NCBI GenBank assembly: GCA_031273455.1
Contig: JAISRZ010000143.1
Span: 1 to 63,351 of the forward strand
Source of the DNA: Deltaproteobacteria bacterium
GTDB taxonomy: Bacteria; Desulfobacterota; Desulfarculia; Adiutricales; Adiutricaceae
Reading direction: 5' to 3'
DNA length: 63,351 bases
In this document: positions 55,795 through 63,351 of the stretch, in pieces
Numbering within the stretch: the first letter of the stretch is position 1
Layout: each line of letters starts with the position of its first letter
Made by a program: the position numbers and the translations under genes
Notes under the pieces: generated by a model
Told to the model about the DNA's origin: nothing
The model's database searches: none
The model's input: only the letters and a program-made list of their open reading frames with translations

Positions 55795-58700
55795 TCAATA
55801 CCCCGACAAGTAGTCAAACAGCCGCCGATCCAGCTCGTCTTGGGTGGTGGCCCGGGCGTCTAAAGGCCCTTCCATAGGCTCAAAGTCATCGCCAAAGTTG
55901 GTGTCCACTCGGCCCCGGCCCACTTCCCCGGCTTTAAACAAGTAACTGGCGGCCACGTACCCGCCCACGTCGTCATAATCGCCGCCGCCTAAGCTTCGGC
56001 GGACCAACCCGGGCGGGGGTTGGAAGTCTTTAACCTCTTTGCCCTCTAAAAACTCTTTCATAAAGTCGATAAAGATGGGGGCCGCCGTCCGTCCGCCTTG
56101 CTCCCCGTGACCTAAGGAGATCCGGGTCTCGCGCCCGACCCAGACCCCGCAGGTGTAATCCGGGGTGAAGCCGACAAACAAGGTGTCAGCCTGGGAGTTG
56201 GTGGTCCCAGTTTTGCCGGCCACCGGCACTTTTAACGCCCCAGCCACCCGAGCGGCCGTCCCCCGACTAGCCACGGCCCTTAACATGTCCACCATGATAT
56301 AGGCCGTCTGCGGGGAAATAGCCTGGGTGAAGTAGGGCTGAAAATTCAACATGTCCCGGCCCCAGCGATCCTCAACGTGGGTGATAAAGGTCGGCCAGAC
56401 CCAGGAGCCTTGGTTGGGGAAGGTGGTGTAAGCTTTAGTGAGATCCAGTAAAGTCACTTCCGAGGCCCCTAAAGCCAAGGACAAGGTGGGGGACAGTTGG
56501 GAGGTGATACCCATCTTCCGGGCGTACTCGGCCACCACCGGCGGGCCCACGGCCTCGCAGATCTTCACGGCCACGATATTGACCGAGTTCTTTAAAGCGT
56601 CAAACAGAGTCATGGGCCCAGCGTGCCGACCGCCATAGTTTTTGGGCCGCCAGATCTTCCCTGGGCCATCCGGGTAACTAATGGGGACGTCATAGACCAC
56701 CGAGGCCTGGGTGTACCCATGGTCAATGGCCGCGGCGTAGACAAAGGGCTTAAAGGAGCTGCCCGGTTGTCTTAAGGCTTGGACGGCCCGGTTAAACTCA
56801 CTGGCCCCGACCCCGTCTAAGCCAAAGTCCCGGCCCCCGACCATGGCCAGAACCTTACCGGTCTTATTCTCCAGTAAGACTAAAGCCCCTTGGATTTCGG
56901 GCGGCGGAGCTGGCCCAAAATCCCAGACCCGATTGTCGGGGTCTTGGCCTAATGCCCGGACCATCACGAGGTCATTCACTTTAAAAACATCGCCCAGCTT
57001 TCTTTTACCGACGATCCAGGCTAAGGAGGCCGCTGGCAAAAACCCTTTCTCGTCTCCCACGGCGATCCATAACCCCGGGGTCTCCCCGGTTTCCACCCGG
57101 GTGACGATCCCAGCGGGCTCTTGGTTAACCAATAGCTCCCGGTTCTCTAAACTGGCTTTGGCCCGCCGGGTGTAGTCAATGGCCTCCCGCGGGCTTAACC
57201 GGCGCACGAGGGGGCTCATCCGTTGCCGTTTGGCTAAGTTGTCTAACCCTTGTCGAACCGCGGCCTCGGCTTGGGCTTGGGCTTTCAGGTCTAAAGTGGT
57301 GTAGATCCTTAAACCCTCGTTTAAAACCACGTCTGGGCCTAGGTAATCGCTCATCTGTAAGCGGACCACCTCGGCGAACTGCGGGGCCACTTGGCGGTAG
57401 AGGTTCCGTTTCCGGGCTAAAAACTTTAAAGGCGTGTTTAAAGCGGCCCGAGCCTCCTCTTGGGTGATGTAGCCTTCGGTCAGCATCCGGTTTAAAACGT
57501 ACCGCTGCCTTTCCACGCTACTATCAGTTCCTAAGTGAGCCCGTAAGCGACCCGGGGCTTGGGCTAACCCCGCCAGCATGGCCGCCTCGCCTAAGGTCAC
57601 GTCCTTTAAGCTCTTATCAAAGTACAAACGCGCCGCGGACTCCACCCCATAAGCCCCGCGGCCTAAGTAGATCCGGTTTAAATACAAAAAGAGGATCTCG
57701 TCTTTGGTTAAGATCCGCTCGGCCCGCCAAGCTAAGATCATTTCCTTAAGCTTCCGGTCGTAGGTTCTTTCGTTGGTTAAAAGAAAGGTCCGGATCATCT
57801 GCTGGGTGATGGTCGAGGCCCCTTGGACCGTTTGCCCGGCCCGAAAATTGGCGATGACCGCCCGAGTGATCCCAAAGAGATCCACCCCCTGGTGCTGATA
57901 GAAGGACCCATCCTCAGCGGCTAAAAAGGCTTGGATAACCACGGTGGGGATTTGGTCCAAAGACAGAACCAAACGGTGCTCATTGTAGATCTCGGCCATG
58001 GGGGTGTTGTCCGAGGCCATGATAAAGGTGATGGTCGGGGGGTTGTAGTTTTTCAGGCTTTCTAAAGGGACGCCCTCTAAATCCTGGGAGTACACCTGCA
58101 GAATCAGTAAGCCAATAACTATAGGCCAGAAGAAAAACGGGGCTAGAAAAAAATAAAAGGCCAGTTCCCGGGGCACCCAAGCTTGCGGATGGACCCAAGG
58201 TTTCGGCGACTCCAATAGCTCCTCAGCCCGATCCGTCCGGGGCAGAGGCTCAGACTCCTTTTGGAGCTTAGTCCCCTCGTTTTTGACCCGCTTAGCTTTA
58301 GAATCGGGTAAGTCTTCCTTAACCGCCGACTCGGCCGCTCTAGTCTCTAACCCTTGGGGTTCCACGCCCCCAGCGTCCTCAGCGGCCTCGCCCTTAGGGC
58401 TAGCCTTGGGGGTGGCTTTATCGGCGTCGGGGATATTTTTCCCCGGGTCAGCGGAACCTTTCTCGCCTTTGGCTAAAGAGACGTTCGCCTTATCCGGCCC
58501 CGGGCCGGATTGGACCATAGTCGCTACGGGCTCGTTATTGGAAGGCGCGTTCCCGGAAGCGGTGGCGGAAGAAGCGTTATCGCTGGAAGCGGCGGCGGCT
58601 AAGCTAGGCGCGTCGCTTAAACCCTTAGCCTCCGCCGAACCTTTAGCCTCTGGGGCGGAAGGCTCTGGCTTAAGAACCTCGCGCGGCTCTAAGATGGGTC

Positions 58701-58977
58701 TAGGGCCTTTAGGTTTCGAAGGGTCGCTTAAAGGGGACCCCTTAGCCGCGGAACCGGCCCCTTTTCCGACCGCGGATCCGGGCCCGGAGCCTGGTTTTGG
58801 GGCTTTCTTACCCCCGGGTTTATTCGCGGGGCCAGTTTGAGCCGTGGGGCTAGTTTGAGCCGCTGAGCTAGGGCCAGAGCCTAGAGGGCCCTTATAGGAG
58901 CCAGTGGGGCTTTTCGGCCCGGGGTTAACTGGATCCTGGCGCGGGGCTATGGGGCGTTGATTAGGAGCTTGACTCAA
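55795..58977 (-). CDS. mrcA: Penicillin-binding protein 1A (bifunctional transglycosylase/transpeptidase) with long low-complexity N-terminus
   Basis: 1060 residues. The first about 260 are Pro/Ser/Ala/Gly/Lys-rich and predicted cytoplasmic. One TM follows (YFFLAPFFFWPIVIGLLIL, about 272-294). GT51 has AAEDGSFYQHQGVD (catalytic Glu near 355), GASTITQQMIR and YLNRIYLGRGAYG. An OB-like insert precedes the transpeptidase with SSFK (near 741), SVN in KNSVNIVAV and KTGTTN (near 920). It polymerises and cross-links peptidoglycan. The N-terminal extension is much longer than usual for PBP1A. Confidence 0.93.
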   Translation of the reverse strand: MSQAPNQRPIAPRQDPVNPGPKSPTGSYKGPLGSGPSSAAQTSPTAQTGPANKPGGKKAPKPGSGPGSAVGKGAGSAAKGSPLSDPSKPKGPRPILEPREVLKPEPSAPEAKGSAEAKGLSDAPSLAAAASSDNASSATASGNAPSNNEPVATMVQSGPGPDKANVSLAKGEKGSADPGKNIPDADKATPKASPKGEAAEDAGGVEPQGLETRAAESAVKEDLPDSKAKRVKNEGTKLQKESEPLPRTDRAEELLESPKPWVHPQAWVPRELAFYFFLAPFFFWPIVIGLLILQVYSQDLEGVPLESLKNYNPPTITFIMASDNTPMAEIYNEHRLVLSLDQIPTVVIQAFLAAEDGSFYQHQGVDLFGITRAVIANFRAGQTVQGASTITQQMIRTFLLTNERTYDRKLKEMILAWRAERILTKDEILFLYLNRIYLGRGAYGVESAARLYFDKSLKDVTLGEAAMLAGLAQAPGRLRAHLGTDSSVERQRYVLNRMLTEGYITQEEARAALNTPLKFLARKRNLYRQVAPQFAEVVRLQMSDYLGPDVVLNEGLRIYTTLDLKAQAQAEAAVRQGLDNLAKRQRMSPLVRRLSPREAIDYTRRAKASLENRELLVNQEPAGIVTRVETGETPGLWIAVGDEKGFLPAASLAWIVGKRKLGDVFKVNDLVMVRALGQDPDNRVWDFGPAPPPEIQGALVLLENKTGKVLAMVGGRDFGLDGVGASEFNRAVQALRQPGSSFKPFVYAAAIDHGYTQASVVYDVPISYPDGPGKIWRPKNYGGRHAGPMTLFDALKNSVNIVAVKICEAVGPPVVAEYARKMGITSQLSPTLSLALGASEVTLLDLTKAYTTFPNQGSWVWPTFITHVEDRWGRDMLNFQPYFTQAISPQTAYIMVDMLRAVASRGTAARVAGALKVPVAGKTGTTNSQADTLFVGFTPDYTCGVWVGRETRISLGHGEQGGRTAAPIFIDFMKEFLEGKEVKDFQPPPGLVRRSLGGGDYDDVGGYVAASYLFKAGEVGRGRVDTNFGDDFEPMEGPLDARATTQDELDRRLFDYLSGY

Positions 58978-59298
58978 AACAATATATTCCAGCCAAAAAT
59001 AGCCGTAAAATGTAAGTAAGCGGTTTTAAAAAAACCTGATTCCAACTTATAAGAAGACTTAAAGGCTATTAAAAACAAATATCCCCGTTTAAGGCCAGGG
59101 CCTAAGGCTCTGGCCATAAATAGGAACGCTTCGCATTATATACTAATTTTTCCCTTTCCCCAAAGGCTAAAAACAAAAAAGGCCCCTTCTTTAGGCCTTT
59201 CCTTAACTTAAAGCGTCTTTACCTTTATCGTCTTAGCGGGAAAAATCATTAAGCTAACCGCCCTATAGGGGGCGGCTGGCTTTAGTTGGGTTAAAGGG
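58978..59298. other. Spacer between PBP1A and the YbgF-like gene
   Basis: Contains the minus-strand terminator at 59171-59200 and AT-rich DNA upstream of PBP1A that probably holds its promoter. Confidence 0.5.
59171..59200 (-). terminator. Intrinsic terminator (minus strand)
   Basis: On the minus strand: AAAGGCC, nine-base loop, GGCCTTT continuing as TTTTGTTTTT. It ends transcription of the YbgF-like lipoprotein gene. Confidence 0.85.
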
Positions 59299-59934
59299 TT
59301 AAAACCGGGTCCGCCCGGATTTAACCAACCGAGCCGAGTTGGACTCGGGGTATCTTTCCAATAAGACCCGCATGGACTCCATGGCCCCGGGCCCATCGCC
59401 TAAGCGGCTTTGGCTGTAGGACATCTTTAACAAGTAATCCGGGGCTTTGTTGGAAGTGGGGTAATCCCGAAACCCTTGGCTAAACTCGACTAAGGCCCGG
59501 GTAAAGTCCCCTTGGGCGTAATAGCATTCCCCTAACCAATAACGGGCGTTGGGGGCTAAGGATCCAGCCGGGTTTTCCGCCAGCATGGCCTCAAAGGCCG
59601 CCGCGGCTTGGCTATAGCGCCGGCTTTTCACCTGGCCTAAAGCCCTTTGGTAACGGCTCCACTCTTGACCGCGGGTCGGTCTAACCGGGGCCACCGGCGG
59701 GGCTAAGCCTGGGGTGAGACCTGGGGACCCCGCTGGGGTTAACCCGGGGGTGAAGACCGCTGGGTTCTTTAAGACCACGTCCTCTAAATGGACCACCCGA
59801 CCGGTTAACTGGTCAAACTCCGCTCGCTCCACGGGTTTAGGGCGCTCCCCGCCAAAGAGGGAGCAACCTGTCAAGGTCATTCCCAGCCCGAGCCAGATTA
59901 TAAAAATCCAGTATATGGGGGCCGTCTTTCTCAT
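59299..59934 (-). CDS. ybgF: YbgF/CpoB-like TPR lipoprotein
   Basis: 211 residues. Signal peptide IYWIFIIWLGLGMTLTGC with lipobox, Cys at residue 24. A short predicted helix (EFDQLTGRVVHLEDVVLKNP) corresponds to the coiled coil of CpoB. A Pro/Gly repeat linker (LTPAGSPGLTPGLAPPVAP) leads to three TPR units from WSRYQRALGQVKSRRYSQAA to GDGPGAMESMRVLLERYPES. It would act in the periplasm with the Tol-Pal and PBP systems. It precedes PBP1A on the same strand but has its own terminator. Confidence 0.85.
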   Translation of the reverse strand: MRKTAPIYWIFIIWLGLGMTLTGCSLFGGERPKPVERAEFDQLTGRVVHLEDVVLKNPAVFTPGLTPAGSPGLTPGLAPPVAPVRPTRGQEWSRYQRALGQVKSRRYSQAAAAFEAMLAENPAGSLAPNARYWLGECYYAQGDFTRALVEFSQGFRDYPTSNKAPDYLLKMSYSQSRLGDGPGAMESMRVLLERYPESNSARLVKSGRTRF

Positions 59935-60179
59935 TATGGATAATTTACCAAAAAACCGGCCCTAAATAAAGAACATTTTCAACTAGAACTCTTTAGGGAA
60001 ATAATATTTTCCTTTCCCCGTCATTTTTCCTCTTAAAATCCCTCTTAAACCCTCATCCCTTGGGAAGCGCCAGCGAATTGACTTAAATTAAATCCCATAG
60101 CCTTCTAATTCCTTTTAATCTCCGCCCGCGCCTCTAATTAATCGCGATTAACCATAAATTACCCCAACTAACCCCCAAG

Positions 60180-60375
60180 CTATGGCCCAGAAGACGGGGC
60201 CTAGAAGACGGGGGCCTAGAAGACGGGGGCTAAAGGCAGGGCCCAGAAGACGAGGACTAAAGGACGGGGGACTAGAAGACGGTGGCTAAAGGACGTGGCC
60301 CAGAGGACGGGGCCAGAAGACGGGGCCCCAGAGAACGGGGGCCTAGAAGACGGGGACTAGAGAACGGTGGCTAAA
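60180..60375. repeat. Degenerate tandem repeat, unit about 15 bp (AGAAGACGGGGGCCT)
   Basis: About 13 units with substitutions and length changes (AGAAGACGGGGCCT, AGAAGACGGGGGCCT, AAAGGACGGGGGACT, AGAGGACGGGGCC, AGAGAACGGGGGCCT...). The block ends in GGTGGCTAAAGGATATCC. It is the longest tandem array in the window. Confidence 0.75.
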
Positions 60376-60533
60376 GGATATCCGCAATGACCCCTTAGCC
60401 TTAAGGCCCGCTAGTCTTAGCCCTTTAGGCCCTTTAGCCCCTTATGGGGCCTAAAGGGCCATAACACCGGTCCCCTAAAAAACCTTTCTCCCGAAAACTT
60501 ACGGCCCCAGAAAATCTCGCCCTAGAAGCGCGA

Positions 60534-60572
60534 CGCGGCTAGCTCAGAGGTTGACCCTCTGAGTTAGCCGCG
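60534..60572. terminator. 17-bp hairpin downstream of flgM
   Basis: CGCGGCTAGCTCAGAGG / CCTCTGAGTTAGCCGCG (one G-T pair), loop TTGAC. It sits about 30 bp after the flgM stop on the minus strand, with no T-run. Confidence 0.6.
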
Positions 60573-60600
60573 GGCGCGGACATATGATTCGCGGCTTCTT

Positions 60601-60912
60601 TTACACGAACTCGGAGACGCTTTTCCTAATCATGGAGGTGGCCACCGTCTCGGAGCTCACCTTATAGGTTCCGGCGGCTATTCGAGCGGTTAGATCGGCC
60701 ACTTTCTCCGAGCGGACGTCCGGGGCTAAGGTCGCTAGCTCCAAAGCTCGTTGGTAAAGCCGGGAGTTAGAGGAGATATTGACCCGATCGGCGGTGACGG
60801 CGGCGCTAGTGTCCGTGGAGTCCTCAGCGGCGTTACGCTCGGGTTTAGCCCGCTCTTGATTGACCTCGCTCTTCTTGACCAGAGGCTGACTGGTTAAAGG
60901 GTCAATTTTCAT
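60601..60912 (-). CDS. flgM: Negative regulator of flagellin synthesis (anti-sigma-28 factor FlgM)
   Basis: 103 residues. MKIDPLTSQPLVKK at the N-terminus and the C-terminal sigma-28-binding region ADRVNISSNSRLYQRALELA, APDVRSEKVADLTARIAAGT and YKVSSETVATSMIRKSV are typical. FlgM holds FliA inactive until it is exported through the finished hook. It implies flagellar genes elsewhere in this genome. Overlaps the stop of the upstream gene (ATGA). Confidence 0.92.
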   Translation of the reverse strand: MKIDPLTSQPLVKKSEVNQERAKPERNAAEDSTDTSAAVTADRVNISSNSRLYQRALELATLAPDVRSEKVADLTARIAAGTYKVSSETVATSMIRKSVSEFV

Positions 60913-61406
60913 GATTCATCTCCCTCGTCTGGCGATAAGTTGTCTTCTGGGGATCTGATGGGCCGGGGCGGGCCGAGCATGGTTCGGTCAACCTTAATGG
61001 CCACCAGCTTCTTCAACTGTCGCCAGAGAATTCTATTCATCGGGCGGTCCACAAAAGCCCCGCCTTGTCTATTGGCTGTCTCCGGGTCTAAGCTTAAGTC
61101 TAGAAAGCTAATTTCCCCGGTCTCGTATCTTAGGCCTAAGGCCAAACCCGGTAGCCCGTGGTTCTCGCTCAGTTCGGACAAAGCCACGTAGGCTGGGTTA
61201 GCTGAGGCCAGGTTACCTCTTTGGGGGTGTCTTTTGGCCTGGTTCACCAATTCGCCTATGGCTTTGCGAGCCACTTGGCCAATGATGGCCGACCTGGGGG
61301 AGTTAAGCTCTCCCTCTTCGGGCCAAAGAGCGCCTTTTAAGGCGTCTTTTAGCTGACCGCCCAGGTTTCTGACCATCTGGCCAATCCGCCCGGTTTTATC
61401 GACCAT
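60909..61406 (-). CDS. Unknown protein co-transcribed with flgM
   Basis: 165 residues, no TM or signal peptide. Order: basic N-term GQMVRNLGGQLKDALKGALW, helical SAIIGQVARKAIGELVNQAK, VALSELSENHGLPGLALGLR, and a C-terminal ILWRQLKKLVAIKVDRTMLG. Not recognised as FlgN or any named flagellar protein. The four-base overlap with flgM argues for a related role, such as flagellar gene control or a chaperone. Confidence 0.6.
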   Translation of the reverse strand: MVDKTGRIGQMVRNLGGQLKDALKGALWPEEGELNSPRSAIIGQVARKAIGELVNQAKRHPQRGNLASANPAYVALSELSENHGLPGLALGLRYETGEISFLDLSLDPETANRQGGAFVDRPMNRILWRQLKKLVAIKVDRTMLGPPRPIRSPEDNLSPDEGDES

Positions 61407-62003
61407 TTCCCCCCGCCTGTTTAATTTATCGGCTAGCCGTGGCCAAACTTTAGCGAAAATCCAAAGAATCTAATGAATTTTTTCATTTTGACGCTTGAGG
61501 TTTATCTGGCAAACCAGGACAGGTGGATCTAAAGGGGCCTTAAGGCCCCGTAACGCCTTATCACTGCAAGATAAGGGCCAAATTTTCCCACCCTAACTTG
61601 ACTCCCCCAAAGCGCCCGAGAATATTACTATCTTATTATAGCTTATTTTTAGGGAAAGGAAATTATTTCCGTCCCCTCTGAACCAAAACCTGAGGTCTTT
61701 AGGGGATTATCCGAAGTTGGGAGCGACTTACGGCTAGGGTTCCCCTGGCCCAGAAGGACACTAAGACCTGGAGTGTTCCCGCCGCCCTAGCCTCTAGTTA
61801 GCTAAACAACAGGACAGGTGGATAAGTTCTGGTTAACTAAACCGCCCGTTATCACCCCCTAAGGCGGGGAGCTTTAGGGCGCGCTTTAAATTAGTGAAGT
61901 TAAACGGCGAGCTCGTATTGGACTATTAACCGATCCTCGTAGCGTACCTGAGGACGTTAGCCATCATCTCACTTCCGTCATAATGTCTTATCATAATGTC
62001 TTA
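61407..62003. other. Gene-free region with short direct repeats
   Basis: CAGGACAGGTGGAT occurs at about 61518 and 61811, and TAATGTCTTATCA is tandemly duplicated at about 61980-62006. No gene seen. Confidence 0.45.
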
Positions 62004-62174
62004 TCATAACGAATTATTAATTAATAACAGCGTTAAACCATCAGAATTATGTTCTATAACCATGTCAATAAACTTATCATATGTAATTCAGTCAAAATAA
62101 CCTTTAATAACCGCATCTACAACGTGGATGTATCCCTCTTGGATTAATTCGTCCACCTCTTTAACGTGACTCCG
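62004..62174 (-). pseudogene. Group II intron reverse-transcriptase remnant
   Basis: The minus-strand frame reads EVDELIQEGYIHVVDAVIKG and YFD, a TGA, then ITYDKFIDMVIEHNSDGLTL. This matches the RT segment of group II intron maturases (GY.hVVDADIKGYFDTIPHDKL...V.E.I.DGR.L). The catalytic Asp of DADIKGYFD is partly changed (DAVIKGYFD). Only 57 codons persist; no intron RNA domain V was found nearby. Confidence 0.65.
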
Positions 62175-62465
62175 CCCCCCTCCCTGTCTAAAGCCTTGGC
62201 CCCTAACGCCCCAAGTCCCCATAAACCAGCGTGGCTAAACGAGGAGCGCGCTAACGCCATAGCCGTATGGGGGCTTTGACGACATTTAAATTGGAAACGC
62301 GCGTTAAAAGCGTTATAATTGTACTATAGAGTCTAGATTGACTGTTAGCCGCGAGGCGGGCGTTAAACTAGGCTCCACTAACTATATTCCACTTTAATCT
62401 TAGAACTCTAACCTCTGGATGATTCGCGATTTTGGCTTTGGAGCGCGCTTGATGGAGAAAATTTT

Positions 62466-63351
62466 ATGAAGAAGAAGGATTCGGCTAATTCTGTCATCGT
62501 CAAAAAAAACGCGCCCATGAGAGAATTGCCAGTGGGAACGTCTGATTTCATCGATATCCGTAAATGCGGCGACTATTACGCCGACAAGACTAAGTTTCTA
62601 TATAAGCTGGTCAAACGGCGTCGACCATTTTTTCTCTCCCGACCCCGGCGATTCGGGAAAACTCTTCTGGTCAGCTCCTTGGAATGTTTGCTCCGAGGGA
62701 AACGGGAGCTGTTCAAGGGACTTTGGATCGACCAATCGGACTACGACTGGACTTCTTACCCGGTCATAAGGCTGGAGATGAACAAGGCCATTGGCGATGA
62801 CATCGCGGAAGTAGAAAAAAAGTTGTCCAATATGTTGCTGTTCGCGGCTAAGCTGGCGGGAATTAAGCTTGAGAAAGATGATCCAGCTGATATGCTTAGT
62901 TGGCTCATTTTAGAATTTTTCGTAAATCATGGTCAAAAAGAAAAAGTGGCCATTCTCATTGACGAGTACGACGCCCCTATTGTCGAGCGCTTAGTGGACC
63001 CGCCCTTGGCGGAAAAGATTCGAGTCGCCTTAAGAAAATTTTATGGTCGGCTTAAAACCAACTCGGAAATGATTGGCCACATCTTCATTACCGGAGTGAG
63101 CCGGTTTACCCAGACCTCTATTTTCTCCGAGCTGAACAACCTTAAAGACCTCACCTTCAACCGGAAGTACGCCGCCATTTGTGGCTTAACCGCGGCGGAT
63201 CTAGAGGATCTCCTTAGCGATCGCGAGGAGCGAACTTTAGAGCTTCTCATTGAGGAAGGCTATTTACCCCTGGGAAGCGATGGGCGTGATTTAAGAAGAA
63301 CGATTCAAGACTGGTATGATGGCTACACCTGGGACGGAAAAACCCGGGTTT
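62466..63351 (+). CDS. AAA-ATPase-like / DUF1703-type protein, copy 3, N-terminal part (runs off the window)
   Basis: ATG 62466, open to the window end (295 codons visible). It has the best-preserved family motifs of the three copies: RELPVGTSDFIDIRKCGDYY, ADKTKFLYKLVKRRRPFFLS with RPRRFGKTLL (P-loop), VAILIDEYDAPIVERL (Walker B), ITGVSRFTQTSIFSELNNL and TIQDWYDGYTWDG. The nuclease domain would lie beyond the window. A basic N-terminal extension (KKKDSANSVIVKKN) precedes the domain. Confidence 0.88.
   Translation, partial: MKKKDSANSVIVKKNAPMRELPVGTSDFIDIRKCGDYYADKTKFLYKLVKRRRPFFLSRPRRFGKTLLVSSLECLLRGKRELFKGLWIDQSDYDWTSYPVIRLEMNKAIGDDIAEVEKKLSNMLLFAAKLAGIKLEKDDPADMLSWLILEFFVNHGQKEKVAILIDEYDAPIVERLVDPPLAEKIRVALRKFYGRLKTNSEMIGHIFITGVSRFTQTSIFSELNNLKDLTFNRKYAAICGLTAADLEDLLSDREERTLELLIEEGYLPLGSDGRDLRRTIQDWYDGYTWDGKTRV

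Larger units (their letters stand above)
59935..60600. other. Gene-free region with tandem repeats
   Basis: Contains the GAAGACGGGG tandem-repeat block (60180-60375) and the hairpin at 60534-60572. No gene on either strand. Confidence 0.5.

Noticed and set aside
60180..60375. CRISPR array
   Set aside because: Units are about 15 bp, contiguous, degenerate and without spacers; no cas genes in the window.

Overview
The window reads as a chromosome segment of a deltaproteobacterium (Desulfobacterota sense), probably a host-associated or genome-degrading lineage. The taxonomic hints are the very large two-module 2-hydroxyacyl-CoA dehydratase activase, a flavoredoxin-like flavin reductase, RNase G, a divergent RdgC, FlgM and an HDOD/LspA operon. 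This placement is inference; no rRNA is present. Only about three quarters of the window is coding, which is low for a free-living bacterium. Many intergenic stretches of 0.5-1.5 kb hold decayed repeats and gene remnants. Core genes are moderately GC-rich; accessory genes are clearly AT-rich.

Layout. 1-606: 3' end of a calcineurin-like phosphoesterase. 2.1-10.0 kb: dehydratase activase, RNase G, a lipoprotein overlapping the RNase G end, and an alpha/beta-hydrolase. 10.5-12.8 kb: a small antitoxin whose PIN toxin is truncated, then an AAA-like ATPase/nuclease-fold gene (first of three in the window). 13.6-18.4 kb: homoserine dehydrogenase converging on a minus-strand operon (GTG-start regulator domain, HDOD, lspA, receiver-kinase, queH). 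19.6-20.5 kb: two small orphan proteins. 20.66-32.04 kb: an accessory island between tRNA-Asn(GTT) with an adjacent tyrosine integrase and tRNA-Lys(CTT). It holds IS630 and IS1634-like remnants, a tandemly duplicated prophage immunity-like module (XRE-like pseudogene plus small membrane proteins plus shared 3' flank), an orphan AbiEi antitoxin, a SprA-like metalloprotease, phage lysis (holin/spanin) remnants in three copies, and an intact Panacea antitoxin plus small membrane protein pair. 32.5-36.4 kb: flavin reductase, CPA2 antiporter, serine acetyltransferase. 36.7-39.6 kb: an AT-rich defence-like cassette, an ABC-three-component-like middle component and DUF2326 ATPase, then a coiled-coil tail-anchored protein, with a similar ~160-190 bp leader in front of each unit. 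40.6-49.7 kb: two PilZ-type proteins, RdgC-like pair, PlsC, SbcD, SbcC. 50.1-54.7 kb: second AAA/nuclease gene with an in-frame stop, a cytosine-5 DNA methyltransferase, and an AT-rich accessory protein. 54.9-61.4 kb: RdgB, PBP1A, YbgF-like lipoprotein, FlgM and its overlapping neighbour. 62.0 kb to the end: a reverse-transcriptase remnant and the 5' part of the third AAA/nuclease gene.

How the parts relate. The core operons are conventional (envelope synthesis, DNA repair, amino-acid biosynthesis, c-di-GMP and flagellar regulation). Between them lie successive layers of mobile and defence genes, many carrying single in-frame stops or frameshifts. The most promising candidate for a poorly described system is the ABC-3C-like cassette with its duplicated leader and tail-anchored coiled-coil neighbour (36.7-39.6 kb). 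Next are the Panacea/membrane-protein pair set between duplicated spanin genes (29.9-30.9 kb) and the cluster of TTACAT palindromes (about 22.97-23.13 kb).
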